This document shows positions 1 to 13,231 of a DNA stretch of 64,000 nt, one piece after another. The notes below the pieces were generated by a model. It saw only the letters and a list, made by a program, of their open reading frames with translations. It did no database searches and had not been told where the DNA came from. A program made the position numbers and the translations under genes. Location of the stretch: assembly GCA_019828545.1 (NCBI GenBank), contig JACVRA010000364.1, forward strand, positions 372,001-436,000, in the 5' to 3' direction. The first letter of the stretch is position 1; each line of letters begins with the position of its first letter. The DNA is from Paracamarosporium sp. OC-R06-R3 (lineage: Eukaryota > Ascomycota > Dothideomycetes > Pleosporales > Didymosphaeriaceae).

Positions 1-844
1 CACCAGATCATTGAGAAACGCTCTCGTAGACCCCAGCATTTCCTTTTTACAGGTCTGGGCATGATCCACTCGGAACCGCTATCTGTACTCGCCATATTTC
101 TATACGCGAAAGCGAGCAGCGAGCCCCAGATCTCGCCACTTACTAACGGGCGGCACGATCTCAATACGTTCAACGCCACAAGCCGATCAATTACCTCTTC
201 CTATAATCTCGCTCAGATTCCCGCTTCGAGGGCCCCGCGCGAACACGCGTTATTGATGGATCGTGCAGGTGTCCCACCGATCTCATCCGCTCCACATGCT
301 CGAGCCAATTTCTATCGAGAATTTCTGACATGCATGGTGGCATGAGGGACGCACTCGGCCCCACAAGGATAATCCATGGTGATCCTTGGGGACCGCTTTT
401 TGGTCTTGGCGTGATTTCGTTATGCGCGACGTAAAGTGAGCATAACTTTTTGGTATGGTGGGGATAATTTGTATGAACTGTGGAGAGGCAAAGAGTCTCG
501 ATCTATTGGCACCGGAGTGTCCGATTTAAGACTGCGCACTATGCTTTGGAATATATACCCAAGGACGTAGATGATTGGAATTGATTATGGCCTATTTTGC
601 GGTCCGAAGCTTCAGGGAGAGTCTAGGTTACACTTTGCGCATCAGTACGATGGTGAAGTTAGCATGGAACGGCATCTGTTGGCAACTGTATGTCACTGAA
701 GACTAGCACAACCATTTTGGAGGATATTACTCAGACCTGCGCTCCTACAAGATCTCACCCATCAAAACCACCCCTGAAGCTGATATTAGATACTAGTACA
801 GAGATTCACACAGAAATCGCGCTTTTCAACCCTTTGGAGAATAA
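1..844. other. intergenic, no gene recognised
   Basis: Only short open frames without recognisable protein features are seen. The right end is the 3' flank of the minus-strand acetyltransferase gene. No repeat or RNA gene recognised. Confidence 0.5.
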
Positions 845-1658
845 TCACTTAGTGAATAGTGCGATGCCATTCTCGCTTCCACCGACCTGCACAGTCAACC
901 CGCCCTTCCCATAGAACCCACGATTCTTCTCCCCACAGAGCACACTCGCTACTACGTTGTTGCCCTCAGCTTCAGCTTGCTCCACTCCCCATCGCACCAG
1001 CAGCTTGCCTACACCCTTACCTTGGAAGTCGGGGTGCACGCCGCAGACGTGCAAGTCCCAGCACTCGGCACGGTCCCCAGTCCAATACTTTTCTGAATTT
1101 GCTACAGCAGCTTCGAGCCAGGACGAATTGGAAGGATCGGCTGCGCGATTTGGGAAAATACGCAGTGAAAGGGAGTGGTAGACGTTCAATGCAGGGCTGA
1201 TGAGGTTGCCTGACGGAAGGGGGTACTTAGTTGTAAAGCCTTGCCATTAAGGACGCGTAACGGGCATGGACACTGTCGTGTCTACGTGCGTAACCGAGTG
1301 ACGAAACGTGACAGAACTCACGGGGATCCACTTTTACCAACTCCCTTCCTCTTCCACCTTCGCCTAGCCTCCGCCAATCAGCGGCACCAGCAATTCTCTC
1401 ACGTCCGCCTTCCTGCACGGTTACAACAACGAACTGATGCCGCCATTCCCAGAACCGTTCGCGTAGGCCACGGAGCAGAAACCAATAGACATCTTCAGGA
1501 TGGTCCTTGCGATGCGGATGCATCAGCTCTCCGATAATTTCGTCGTCGAAGAAGGCAGCGTGCCAGACACGGGCGATGTCTGGCAGGTCAGACAGCTGGG
1601 CCGTGCGAAGCTGCAACTTGGAGCTGGGCTCGCTTGGGTTCGATATGCCTGAGGACAT
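845..1658 (-). CDS. GNAT family N-acetyltransferase
   Basis: Two exons, 1658-1322 and 1209-845, joined over an 112-nt intron (GTGAGT donor, CAG acceptor) give 234 codons including the stop (233 aa). The N-terminal part starts the acetyltransferase fold (residues RTAQLSDLPDIARVW). The C-terminal part carries the acetyl-CoA binding motif A, seen as HPDFQGKGVGKLL (QxxGxG type), followed by the usual motif B region (GFYGKGGL). It should transfer acetyl from acetyl-CoA to an unknown amine; substrate cannot be read from sequence. The length fits fungal single-domain GNAT proteins. Start chosen at the only ATG preceding the fold. Joining the exons restores RNLISPALN in frame, which supports the intron. 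It is an isolated gene with no obvious operon-like partner. Confidence 0.8.
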
Positions 1659-2609
1659 GATGGGCGTTGAGGTAAGGCTGGGATGGGTAATAGCACTTGG
1701 GCAGGTAGTTTATGTCGAACCGTGGTTGTGTGAAGCGTTGCAGTGGCGATGGCTTGTGAATGGCGTGAACTTGTTCCTGAAGCCCCACGGGACTGACACA
1801 AAGCCGAAGCCGAATCCGACTACAGGAAGGCGCAGGGAAAGTCGTTCGTTCGATGAAAATGAACGACAGGCTAACGAGGCAGGGTTACGTGATTCTAGAA
1901 CTGCAGTACTGCCGAGTGATTGCGTTTGCTAAGCTGTCTTGAGATCGTTGGGATTGATAATTGTAGGCAAATAATGAAAAAACTTCCTGGATCCATGAAA
2001 GAGGCTGAATCCTACACAAACACTACTCTGTGTAGAGGAAAGCTTCGGTTCGGGAGTTTCCGAGTATGGGCGATTGAGTTTGTGCCAAGATATGGTACTG
2101 GCGCACTCGGGACGGGAGATGTACGGCTCTGACTCGTGGAATTGAGGGACTTCTAAAGCGGGACTTGAGAGGGCCTAAGAGATGATTCGGTATAGCAGGG
2201 TATGTTTCGATATGTCAATTCGGCGCGGCCAGGCACGTCCCGTTAACCGGCCCGATGGTGTGGGGGTGTGCGCTTACATGACCTGCCAGGATGCACACGG
2301 ACGTCAAATGTCGTGTTAAAGGATTGCTTCCTAGATTTCGGTTAATTAGAAGTCGTGCAGAAGCGAAAGAAGTTCAACGGTGAGGAGTGTAGTTCAAGAA
2401 GGATTGGATTGCGGGCTTGCTACTCCATTGAATTTCGACTGCGACATTGTTTTTCACAGAGCAAACTTGTGCCGCGCAGCGCATTACATCAAGCCACCGA
2501 CCTGCCCAAACGAGATCGTGTCGCGTAAGCGTCCCGGGGCGAAGGGAACGGCGCCGGCTCGTGAAATGCGTGCCGCGATTGGTCGATAGGAAAGCCCTCC
2601 GAATGGCTC
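1659..2609. other. intergenic between GNAT gene and rhodopsin-domain gene
   Basis: This holds the upstream region of the minus-strand acetyltransferase and the 3' flank of the minus-strand membrane protein gene. No convincing coding frame, repeat or RNA gene is seen. Confidence 0.5.
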
Positions 2610-3924
2610 TTACGATCGAACCACTGTCCAGACAGTCTCCTTACGAATAATCATATCCTGGCTTCCACCACTGCCAAGCGAGCTTCTCTCTCCAGCCTGA
2701 CGCGCTTGAATCTGTGTTTCGTACTTCCTGTCCATGTCTGTGGCTGCTTCGGCGCCTGCTCCTGAAGCCATTGGCCTCGACGAGGAACCCATGTTCTTCA
2801 TTTCGAATGTCCCATTGCCATAGGCCTTCACTGTGTAGCCCCAGTCTGCTCCACCCCAGTTCGCAGACAGTGATTGTAGGAAAGCCTTAAGATTGGGTAT
2901 TGTAGTCGAGATAAGCGACCATGCGAGTAAAGCTTGGTGCCAGATGAGGGTCGATACAATGCTGAAGGTGGACGGCTGGGCGTTGTCTGTGTACTTGATC
3001 CGCGCGTTGAGGTGAAAGATCGAGAAGACGATCACCCTGCAACGAGTTAGCTTCGATTCCAACCATTGAGAATCACGATGACTACGTACAAAATCCTGAA
3101 GCCGAAAGCTGCGATGACGCGCAGTTTATAGGTCGTTTTCATTTGCAGCTGCCATACCAAATAAGCTGGCAGCCATAGTAGCATGACTTCAGTCACAATA
3201 TCCAGCGCTGTAATTATACTCCATCGTGTGTTCTGGTGTTCAATGAGTCCATGTTCTCCCATCACCTCATGTTGTGCATAACGTACCTGACGACTGCAAT
3301 GCTGATGGAAGGAACCCGACGAAGGGCAGCCAGCACTGCTTAAAAGCACTGTTGCGATTCCACAAAGAAGGATGAAGCCAAGCGTCAGGTCGCAAACCCT
3401 GCTGATGCTGTGTTGGTCTCGGACGAAAAGACGTCTAAGTAGGAGGATGCCAGAGCATTTTGCAAGATACAGCGAGATCAGAAGCATAATCTGCGCTGCA
3501 AAAGCTAACTGGTGGTAACTGTCAGGAAAAAAAAGTTAACGGTCGCTGACCGACTCACACTGGCTGTTTCGCTAAGATTTGGCACATTCTCTGGTATTTG
3601 TCCCAGACCGCTCTTGAGGGCTTTAAAGAGCAGGATGGACTGCACAAGTCCAATCACCTATATGAAGGTCAGCGGATAGCCTGAGGTTATGCATACTCAG
3701 GTTCGTGTACTTACAGTCGCCGCAACGATCAATGAATCATCCCAACCAAAGACCCTCCTCTTGATGAACACCCTGATCAGCAACACGCCGACCGCATAAA
3801 TCAATCCGAGAATCGATGTGATCCATAGAGGTGCACTGTGGTTTTCGGGCCCGTAAGGAGCAAATCGGTTTCCTACCGATGTGTCCATGGGGTCGACCGT
3901 GGGAACATCTGTTAAGGGGTCCAT
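2610..3924 (-). CDS. rhodopsin-domain (PTH11-like) integral membrane protein
   Basis: Four exons, 3924-3715, 3657-3559, 3508-3090 and 3036-2610, make 385 codons (384 aa). The start is the ATG at 3924; the open frame extends a little further up only through a GTG. Hydrophobic helices are seen from the N-terminus (WITSILGLIYAVGVLLI, then LAFAAQIMLLISLYLA, LTLGFILLCGIATVLL, ITALDIVTEVMLLWLPAYL and others), matching the seven-helix layout of the fungal rhodopsin-domain family related to PTH11 receptors. The motif FGWDD after helix 1 is characteristic. The C-terminal tail (about 90 residues) is cytosolic, Ser/Gly rich. Proteins of this family are proposed surface receptors at the plasma membrane, but ligands are mostly unknown. 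Two more members lie at 14113-15439 and 40874-42080. Confidence 0.8.
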
Positions 3925-5340
3925 TTTCACAAAAGTGGCCACTTCCAGAAGTGATCAACGGTAAGAAGGTCTGTACTCCCTCCTTATATCAAAGTCAGTC
4001 GTTCTTCTACACTGAGACTTGGCTTGCTAACGCACACTTCAATACTTTCCCGTTCGTACCGCCGGACTCAGCCTGGAATCCTCCGCCTGCACGCCTCTTG
4101 TTCTAGGGCACGCAGGAGCACAATTTTCGGGACCGTGCCGAATCGCTTCCTAGCCCCTGGGTTCGCTGGTGCATAAAGTTCCAGTAACACGAGTGACCTT
4201 ACGTCCGAAGTTCGCTTCACTGCCCGGACTGATGCTCGGGAAAACACGCTGGGTCTTCCTTCTCGGAAGGTACTCGTCGAACAATAGTCTTGTCTCCTGC
4301 ATGAATGCCCCTTTCGTGTTTGATATCGAGGTCTGATATAGGAGGATTAGTTTTCAGCCTGCTCATTCTATTAGCGTCTTCCAGCACCCCCCGACAACCC
4401 GCAGTAGCTCTGCAACGTATCGCATCAGATGAGATGACCTGGTTTCGGGGGTAGTCTCAAGTACCCACGCGCGCGAGAGGCATCCATTCTGGTTGGTCAG
4501 CCGCAGATACGATCGTTGTTGGTGCACCCCACCGTGGGGAGACTACTACAAGGCGTGCAACTCGCAGCCGTCAAGCCCACATTCCTAAGCTGTCGAACCA
4601 CCTCAGCTTGATATTACAGCCACCAAGGACTGCCCTAACACGGTCCCATACCATGCTGCTGGGAACGATGCATTTACGATGCACCAATCATGGAGCCTGA
4701 TGGGCGTTAATCGTAGCGGCTCAACGCCGCGCGGGCATAGGCGCTCTGCCGCAATGACTAGGGGCGGAGTTGCCTCGAAATGGGGCTTTGCTAGACGAAA
4801 ATTCATTCGTTTGCGCTAGAAAGGCCATGGATGAGGACTTTTTCCGCAATATTGACATGCCTAGACGGAGACATATAGACGCGCTCGTGCGTATGTAAGT
4901 TGCAGCACGGTCAACAATACAACCTTCCCCACTTTGCACGATCGCGCCGAACGGATCGTTGCATTGCGCAAAAGGAAGCTCGTCCGCCTCGAGTAGCGAG
5001 CCGTTCGTCCCGTGTGAACTGGAGGAGGATGCGATGTGGGTAGGCCTGGTTGTGAGTGGCGTGTCTCAGATACGAGTAGCCAATAAACACAACCCTCGGC
5101 TAGAGGTGCCCTGATCGTGCAGCAACAGGACGCGAAAGGGATCGGGTCTGGACAGGCCCACCCCAAAAACCCACGGGAACATGTTCCCAACGCGCTAGTC
5201 CCCGGGCCGGCAGTTTGGTCTCGTACTGGGAGTGGTTGCAAAGCTCGTTTTGAACAAGCATCTCAATAGGGTTGCGCCCCTTGCACCGGAGGGGCGAGCG
5301 CATAGGTCGGCAAGCGTCTAGACATCCGCGTACGACTCGT
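3925..5340. other. intergenic, 1.4 kb
   Basis: Upstream region of both the minus-strand rhodopsin-domain gene and the plus-strand permease. Several open frames of 60-130 codons lie on the minus strand but none has recognisable domain or codon features. No gene called. Confidence 0.5.
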
Positions 5341-5347
5341 ACTCTGT

Positions 5348-5353
5348 TATAAA
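5348..5353 (+). promoter_or_regulatory. TATA box of the permease gene
   Basis: TATAAA lies 88 bp upstream of the permease ATG, a normal spacing for a fungal core promoter. Called from sequence and position only. Confidence 0.4.
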
Positions 5354-5440
5354 GGTGTGGTTCGTGCCTCGCGAGACGTTGGCAGCAGGTACCCTTTTTC
5401 GCTCCGCTCATTATCACCCTTCTACATTCTCCCCGCAATC

Positions 5441-7134
5441 ATGTCGAGCGTGGAAGAGCACAAAGGCCCGGTGTCGAACGTCGACAGCAACCCTTCCCTC
5501 TCCGAGAGAGGCGAGCCCGATGCCCTGGTTTCCGCGAAGGATGGAACCAGCGCCGATGTACACGACATGGCTCGTATGGGCAAGAGACAGGAGACTCGCC
5601 GAAACTTCCGACAAATCACCATTCTTGGTTTCACTATGGTTGTCTTGTCATCTTGGGAAGCCATTCTGGCTACATCTATCTTTGGCCTGAGCAATGGAGG
5701 TACCGCTGGTCTGATCTGGGGTTACTTCATCATCTTCATCGGTTTCGGTTTTGTCACTGCGTCTCTGGCTGAAATGGCATCCATGTATGTTAGCCCTGCA
5801 TAATCTCTCGAAACGGACGGACAGCTAACGATGACTAGGGCCCCCACTTCTGGTGGACAGTACCACTGGGTCTCCGAGTTCGCACCACGCAGTTGCCAGA
5901 GATTCATCAGCTATATTGTCGGATGGCTGGGTGTCTTGGGCTGGCAATCGGCGGCCGCCATCACCATCTATCTTTCCAGCAACCAGATCGTGGGTCTTAT
6001 CATCATGCATAACCCAACCTACATACCGAAGGCGTGGCACGGCATGCTTGTGATGTGGGCGATTTTGGCTGTCTGCTATCTCTTCAACACCTTTTTCTCC
6101 AGACGACTGCCGCTCGTCGAAGGTCTTATCGTCATTCTCCACGTTGCTGGATTTTTCGCCGTTATCATTCCTCTCTGGGTCATGGCTGACCGCAGCCCTG
6201 CCAACGACAATTTCACTCTCTTCACTGATAACAGTGGATGGAACAACGTGCCTCTGTCGACGTTTATTGGCTTGATTGGCTCTGCTAGTTGCTTCGTTGG
6301 TGTCGAATCCGGTGCGCACATGTCGGAGGAAGTACGAAATGCTTCTCACGTCATTCCTCGCGCTATGATGTGGACCTGGGTCGGTAACGGTCTCTTCGGT
6401 TGGATCATGGCCATCACATTCTGCTTCTGCGTGACTGACCTGATGTCTGTCCTGACAACACCCCTCGGAGGTGAGTACTGGTTCATTATGCTTGCAAGAT
6501 GAGATGCTAACTTTGCGCAGTTGCCTTTATGCAGGTGTTCCTCAACACCACGGGCTCGACGACCGGCGCTACCGTGTTGACCGTCATGATGCTTACGATC
6601 GGTGTCTTCGCCTGCGTCGCTGTCATGGCCACCAACTCGCGCCAGCTCTTCTCCTTCGCTCGCGACAAGGGTCTCCCGTTCTCTTCTGCCCTTGGCACGG
6701 TCTCTCCTCGCTTCGAGATCCCCCTCAACGCTGTCTATGTGACCATTGCCTTCGTCACGATCCTTTCGCTCGTCCAGCTCGGCTCCAGCGTTGCATACAT
6801 GCAGATCGTCTCCCTCGGTACCGCCTCCATGATCACCACGTACATTATTTCCATCTCTTGCATGGCCCTCAAGCGCATCCGCGGCGAGCCTCTTCTGCCG
6901 TCCAAATTCGATCTGGGTAAGGCTGGTCTAGCCATCAACATTATCTCCTTGATCTTCCTGGTCGTCCTCTGGATCTTCGCCTTCTGGCCTACGTCGCCTA
7001 ACCCGACTGTGGACACTATGAACTGGGCTGTCTTGGGTTACGGCATTGTTATCATTTTCGCCGCGATGTACTACTTCATCCGTGGCCGCCACACGTATGC
7101 AGGACCGGTTGAGTACGTCCGAAAATCGGCGTAA
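5441..7134 (+). CDS. APC-family amino acid/GABA permease
   Basis: Three exons, 5441-5784, 5839-6470 and 6521-7134, give 530 codons (529 aa), with 54- and 50-nt introns. About 65 hydrophilic N-terminal residues precede a first helix and a run of about 12 hydrophobic segments. The region RRNFRQITILGFTMVV and the following SWEAIL and NGGTAGLIWGY are typical of the fungal amino acid/choline/GABA transporter branch (Uga4/Hnm1-like) of the APC superfamily, as is the later HMSEEVRNAS loop. It should be a plasma-membrane or vacuolar proton-coupled importer of GABA, choline or an amino acid; the exact substrate cannot be decided. The start is the ATG of MSSVEEHK; an upstream in-frame ATG at 5357 would fall at the expected transcription start. 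A TATA box lies 88 bp upstream. Confidence 0.88.
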
Positions 7135-8687
7135 AAGGCTGCTAGCCGTTGAGGTAGACACCATAAAAGCATTTCCCTCGTCGTATATAGTTTAATAGAC
7201 TAAAAAAGTCTGTCTGCCTCTGACTTGGGCCCGCAACTGCATTATGGTGTTGTGATGTCACGCTACTTTAAGCTTGGCGCTAAACCTTAAGTGAGTCAAG
7301 CTTTCCTACGTTAGGGGACATAGTGAAAAGTATTGCTGCTCCTCCTGATCTCCTTCAATTGTTCGTTGCTTTTCTCTTTGTTGTACTATTCGATCCTGAA
7401 CGGCCGCCCACATACTGACTTCTTCCTTCCTGTCCAGTCATTCATTCACAAAGGTTCAGATTCCAGATAGCAAAGCCGCTCGGAAAGCGAAACTGTGGCT
7501 ATACATAGATAAGATGTCCCAATCCACTCCAACATGCTACATGCAGCCTCTACATTGACATCCATTCGTGGCTGGCTAGATAATTACATCTCGTTAACAA
7601 CGTCCCAATAACTACCAAAATCCTCGTGAGTCGAGCCTTCCTGACATGTAACCACTGCGAGGCAAACTTGGACTGGATATCAGGCGTACATATATACATT
7701 CGTCTTCTAACAAATACCTGCAACCCATACGACATGACTTTGCAACTAGCGGAAGATCTATATAACATAAAAATATAGGATGTCCTACACACAAATCTCA
7801 ACTACGGAGACACAATCCCCTCCATTTAAACATGTCTACCCTAATCCTAGTCTTATGTTCTATACCACGCATGGCATTACTAAAAACGGTTTGATAAGTC
7901 ACATCCTATGAACTCCGAAGTGACTGTCGCCAAAAAGCTCCTCTAGCATAAGCATCGACAGCGACTGTCTCGTGCCTGCTTCTATATCCTACACGCAGAA
8001 AAACGCCCGATACGCAAGGCTCTATGCACCGCCTCATCATGCGAACGAAACGATCATCATCGGTTCGTGCAAGCCCATTGGAACATCGCAACCAACCAGT
8101 CCAGTTTCGCAAGCGCTTTCCGTACGCACCGTACCTCATTCCTAAACGCAACACAGCACAACATACCCACCAGCTCACCACACCTCACAAATCGAATCGA
8201 CGCTCCACACGAGTCCCAAGCGCGCACCAAGCGCGCACCAAGCCGCACAACACTCCAAACATTCACTCACACCAAGCATTCAAACCACACACATACACAC
8301 GCAATCATCATCGATCAACAAAGGAAACTTCTCATACCGCTACAACCATACGTACTCAAAACGCCACGCTACACAAACCCCTTCCAAAAGACTCACACAG
8401 TGAAGTCCCCAGAAAAAAAAACGCCCTAGCTATGCAATACCCTAAAGATGCCAATGCCAGCCAAAGCCAAAGCCCAAGCCCAATCCAAATCCATGCATTT
8501 CTTTTCCCGCCCACAACACACGCACGCAAGCACGCTGAAACGCCAAACACCACGCCATGCTATCCTTTGTTCCCAGCACCAACATCCCCCGAAATGCTGC
8601 CTACTCTCTGACAGTCCTCAGCGTATCGAAGTCGCTCCAGCCTCTCCTCCGCCCACTCCCCCACCACCTGACATCATACTTGGACGC
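7135..8687. other. intergenic with a strongly A/C-rich plus strand
   Basis: The first part is the 3' flank of the permease. From about 8050 to 8600 the plus strand is very rich in A and C and poor in G and T (many CAC, ACA and CCA runs). On the minus strand this is a G/T-rich stretch just past the stop codon of the SepH kinase gene, so it is probably its 3' UTR or terminator region. Open frames inside it are artefacts of low stop-codon density. Confidence 0.5.
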
Positions 8688-11600
8688 CTAGTCCTGCGCC
8701 GCACCCTTCCTGCTCTTCTCACCTCCCGCGGAAGGCCCAAAAGTAGACAGCTCACCACCAGACGTCTCCCTCCTGCGACGCACTATCTGCAATCTCGGCA
8801 GCGGCGTATTCGACGCACTACCACTGCCCGGCGTCATATTTTCTTCGCCTGTGCCACCACCTTGACTAGCCTGGCTTTGTCTACGGCGGGAAACGGCTTC
8901 GGAAAGACGACCTTGTCGCGCTTTGGGGAGACGCGATTTTCCGGGTCCGGGGGTGGACGGGCTTTCCTTGTCACTGGATGCGATGCGGGATAGGGATGTG
9001 GTGTCCCGGGAGGGCGGACGGCTGCTGTGCGGTGTGCGAGAAGTCAAAAGTATAGGAGAGGACGCCATGGGGACACTGAGCCCGTTTCCTGCTGTCGAAG
9101 ACCGCACTAGAGACGGCATTTTCGGACTCGGTTCCTCTAGGAGATCCCAAATGCCAGCCGTGGACTGGCTTCTTGAGATGCGCTCGCGGTTGCTGCCCAT
9201 TAAGTTTGTGGTAGGCGGTATAGGTGGCATCGGCGGCATCGCAAATGCAGTTTTCAGACTGCTTGGTGTGGGGGGTGTCATGCCTGATGCAAGAGTGGAC
9301 CCGGTGCTTGACCCTGAACCCGCTCGAGTGCCTGAGCTTGAAGCCGGGCGGCGGAAACCCGCGGCGCGGGAGCTGCTACGTTTGGACACGGAGTCGCATG
9401 CTCGGACGAGCTCACCAGCCATCTGCCTTACTAGGACGGCGTGATCGTGTTCGGATAGATGGACAATGGTGTCGTAGACGCCAAACTGGCGGATAAGAGT
9501 ACATTCGTCTTCTGTGGCATCGCAAATGTCCCTGAGAATGCGGAGGAGGTTCAAGCGCGTGACGGCATCCTTGTGGCCGAGTTTTTGCACCGTGCGGGTG
9601 AAGATCTCGGGGACGGCTAGCGATGCTGCAATCGGCGGAGAAAGACGAACAAGCTTCTGAAGAGGCTCGAGCATGTTCTCGAAGTTGGACTGTGACAGCT
9701 CGGGCGAGGTATAAGACGTTATGATAGCTGTACTGAAATTGGACGAGAGGAGATATTGCTCTACACGAGCGGTTTCTTCCTGGAGCCTAACGATAAATTA
9801 GTATCATGATATAGAGGTGGGGAATGATGTACGTACCAAACGAAGATCGCATCCAGCGCCGTAACCTGCCAGTTGCGGTCAGAAAGCATGCTAATATAGA
9901 ACTGTAGTCCCTTCGCATCCCACAGCATCTTGCGCGCCACCTTCCCGCTGTGCGCCAGCTCACACAATATCGGCAGAGCAAACTCTTTCAACGGACCGCC
10001 GCCATTCACGACGTCCTTGAGCAAAGGAATGATATCTGACAAGGCAGCCTCTTCCTGTCTGCTCTTGTTGTGACGGCATAGGTTGTACATGGTATTCAAA
10101 ACTTGGTTTGATATCTCGCGATGGTTCTTTTGGTTTTGCGTGTTTCTAAATAGCTCGATGAGTGTGTCGATCGCATTCGAGTTTTGCAGTGCCTCGTGGG
10201 TTGAGGAAAGCATGCTGAGGTTTTTTATGAATTTGAGCATAGTCACTTGATGCACCGGAAGCATTTTAGGGAGATCTTTCAACACCCCTATGGTCTGTTA
10301 GTCATCTGTGCTTGCTAAATATTCCTGTTTTCGGGTTGAAAGACCCAGGTGAGGCACTTACGCTTCAAAATCATTCGATCTGCAACTAGTTCTTTCACAA
10401 AGCTTTCAGCCTGCGAAAAGATCAGGAAAATGCTGACAATGCGACCTTGAATGAGCTGCGCGACTTCGTCTCGCTCGTTAATGACCCGGTTCAACACCAG
10501 TGAAAGTGGGTAGAGAACGGAGTTACGCGACAACAATCGACAAAAGTCATTCTTCGGCGCAGAACCCTGTAACTCAAAGACATTCCACACGCCATTGACG
10601 CCGATGAGCACAAGGTCTCTTTCCTCGTCTATGTCTTCCTCTAAAAAGTCTACCAAAACGTTGATGCCGCCGCAGCCAACAAATATCTGTAATGTAAGCG
10701 TACTGGTCTGATACATCTGTCGCACGAAAGCTGCAGCCTCCTTGCGGATGTCGCTAGGGTATTTCTTCGATGCAAATGTACAAATAGTAGGGATTCCACC
10801 AAGCATGGATAGCGACTCTTGCGATTCGGCGTCCTCGTGAATGATCAAGTTGATGATTTTCAACAATGGCAAGACTAGTTCGTTGGGCGGTATCTCTCTG
10901 AGGATTTCCAGTATAGGTAGCATTCCATGGGATCGGAGTACGATGGAACGCTTTTCGGGCGATTCATATAATACCTCTAGGAGCTGGTCGGCGATTTTGA
11001 GCAAGTCGACATCAGGCTGATTGATCTTCAAATCGCCTACAAGCATTTCTGTTTGTTTCGTCAGTCGGTCGTCACGGTCCCGCATGACATTGTTCTCCAT
11101 GTTGATGTTCTCCAGGCCCTCGTCCATGTTCGCAAACGGATCCATATCGTCGTCATCGGCTAGCATCTGAACCTGTTAGCGAAGGCATCCTTTAGACAAC
11201 TTGGGAGGAACTTACGAAGGATGAAGTCATCTTGGAAGTGATCATGGCCATACTGCTATGTTCTGAACCACTATCGCTCTCTGCTCTGCTTGCCTTGATG
11301 TCACCGAAGACATCTGAAAAATCATCACGGTCATCCTCTGCATACTTTTGCATTTCGATTTCTGACTGTGACCGCTGCATCTTGCGTGTGGAGGTCGACG
11401 AGACAGATCGCTGCCGGGCGCCGTTGGCCCTGGCATCTCTTGTCGATTTCGGTGCTGTTTTTAGATCGTTGGGATGGAATAACTTTGGAGAGAATGTGTC
11501 TGCTGGGGAAGGTACCCTCAGAGCATCCCTGGGGAACATAGAAGGGGGGTTGGCGATCTGCATAGCTTTTAGCTTCAGCTCAAACGCGCTCTCATCAGCG

Positions 11601-13231
11601 ACTGTCAAATCTGAGTAATCTTCAATCGAGTTCTCCCGAAACATCTGCTCCGGTCGGGCGTAGGCGGCCGCCTGTATCCTCGGCGGTTGCAACACCTTGG
11701 GTACGCCGCGAAGGAACGCTGTTTTCGGCTGGCCTTGGGGAGGCTCTAGAGGCTCTTCTGTGATGGTAGATGTGGACGTCGACCGTGAAGTTGATGCTCT
11801 GACTCTTGTCGACGATATTCCCCCGGCGTCTCCTCGTGCGAACATACTCGACAAGCCTGTCAAATGCTGTAGATTCAGCGGACTCTTCACTGTGGCTTCA
11901 CCATCGAGATGTGATGGTTCGTCCATGACACTGGCAATCGCCTTTAGCTTGTCGCTCGAGAAGAGGCCGCCAAAATTGTCCTGAGGCTTCAAGTGTGGCT
12001 GGTGGAAGGCGCGAGGCGAGATACTTTCAGCAAAGTCGTCATCCCAGTTGTCATCTTGGTCGAGCTCTGGTGAACGAAACGATTCCGCAGTAGGTCTTTG
12101 TCTTGGGATGTTCAAATTCACATTCACCGGGGCTCTGCGCGGCGGTGGAGCGGCAGCTGACGTGCGACGCAGCGCAGGTTCCGAATCGAGTCTCTCGTTG
12201 TACTGCTGGATCTGATTCACCGCCTGGTTGAATTCGGGGCTTGTTGAAGCGACGTCAGGCGCATTCCGCTTCGTGCTCAAGATCCACTTGTGCTGGAGCA
12301 GACGTCTGGCATCGATACGTAAGTTGGCATTTTTCTGGAAACATTCCATAAGGAAATCGCGTAAAGCGTTGGAAACACTGCCAGGAATAGGTGGATGGTC
12401 GTCGTTGACAATGCGGAAGAGGGCTTGCATGGGCTGCAGATGGTGGTACGGCGGTTTCCCATCTATCAGCTCGATTATGGTGCAGCCCACACTCCAAATA
12501 TCGGCGGCCGTGGTTGCGCCAGACATTTCAATGACCTCGGGCGCCATCCAATACGGGGTTCCCACAACACTCATATCGTCGAGCCCCGACTGTTTTGTTG
12601 CCACACCAAAATCTGCCAGCTTAACGAGGCCCTCTTTGGTGGTCAGGATGTTTGCGCCCTTGATGTCGCGGTGTATAACACCCTGCTCGTGCAGATACAG
12701 CAGACCTTGTAGCACCTGCGACATGAAGAGCCCCACGAGCGGTTCTGGAAACTTGCCAAACTTCTTGCAGACGCTATGCAGAGAGCCGTTCTCGCAGAAC
12801 TCCAGGATGATGTACAGACTCTCGGCACTCTTGACAGACCCTTTGTACTTGACGATGTTCGGGTGGGTCAGGCTCTTGAGCAGGTCGATCTCGAGCATGA
12901 TGGTCTTGAGGTCCGCCTGGCCGAGCGTCTCCAGCTTGACCTGCTTGATGGCGACCGTCTCGCCTGTGCCCCAGTTGAGGGCGCGGAAGACGCTGCCGTG
13001 GGCGCCCTTGCCCAGCAGCTCGCCCAGCTGGTAGTCCTTGAGCCCCGCGACATCCTGCGATGACCGCAGTCCTATTCCGTCCCTGCTCAATCTGCCTTCT
13101 CTGCTCGGGGCGCGGCCATTGGACGACGACGAGACCTTCTTATGGTGGCCCGACGAGCTGCTGGAGCTGTGCTGCGAGGAGCGCGACGACGAGTGCGCGT
13201 GTGCGGCCTTGCTGCTGGGGTGCGAGACCAT
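8688..13231 (-). CDS. sepH: septation-initiation network protein kinase SepH/Cdc7
   Basis: Four exons, 13231-11216, 11166-10362, 10287-9837 and 9786-8688, give 1457 codons (1456 aa), close to Aspergillus SepH. A Ser/His-rich leader is followed by a Ste20/Ste11-like kinase domain from about residue 66 to 320: glycine loop GKGAHGSV at 74-81, VAIK Lys96, HRDIKGANIL with Asp189, DFG at 207-209 and GTPYWMAPE at 224-232. A disordered middle comes next, then a long alpha-helical ARM-like region (exons 2 and 3) and a Ser/Pro-rich tail. Family knowledge: Cdc7/SepH is the GTPase-activated kinase at the spindle pole body that starts septum formation upstream of the Sid1-Mob1/Sid2 kinases. The ATG at 13231 is used because the in-frame extension upstream begins with GTG. 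Introns are 49, 74 and 50 nt and all restore the frame. Confidence 0.93.

Noticed and set aside
8024..8993. Overlapping open frames in the A/C-rich stretch
   Set aside because: Low stop-codon density in biased composition; the products are His/Thr/Pro-rich without structure.
12228..13034. 268-codon open frame opposite the SepH kinase domain
   Set aside because: Shadow of the kinase exon; composition is Ser/Leu/Arg-rich without a domain.
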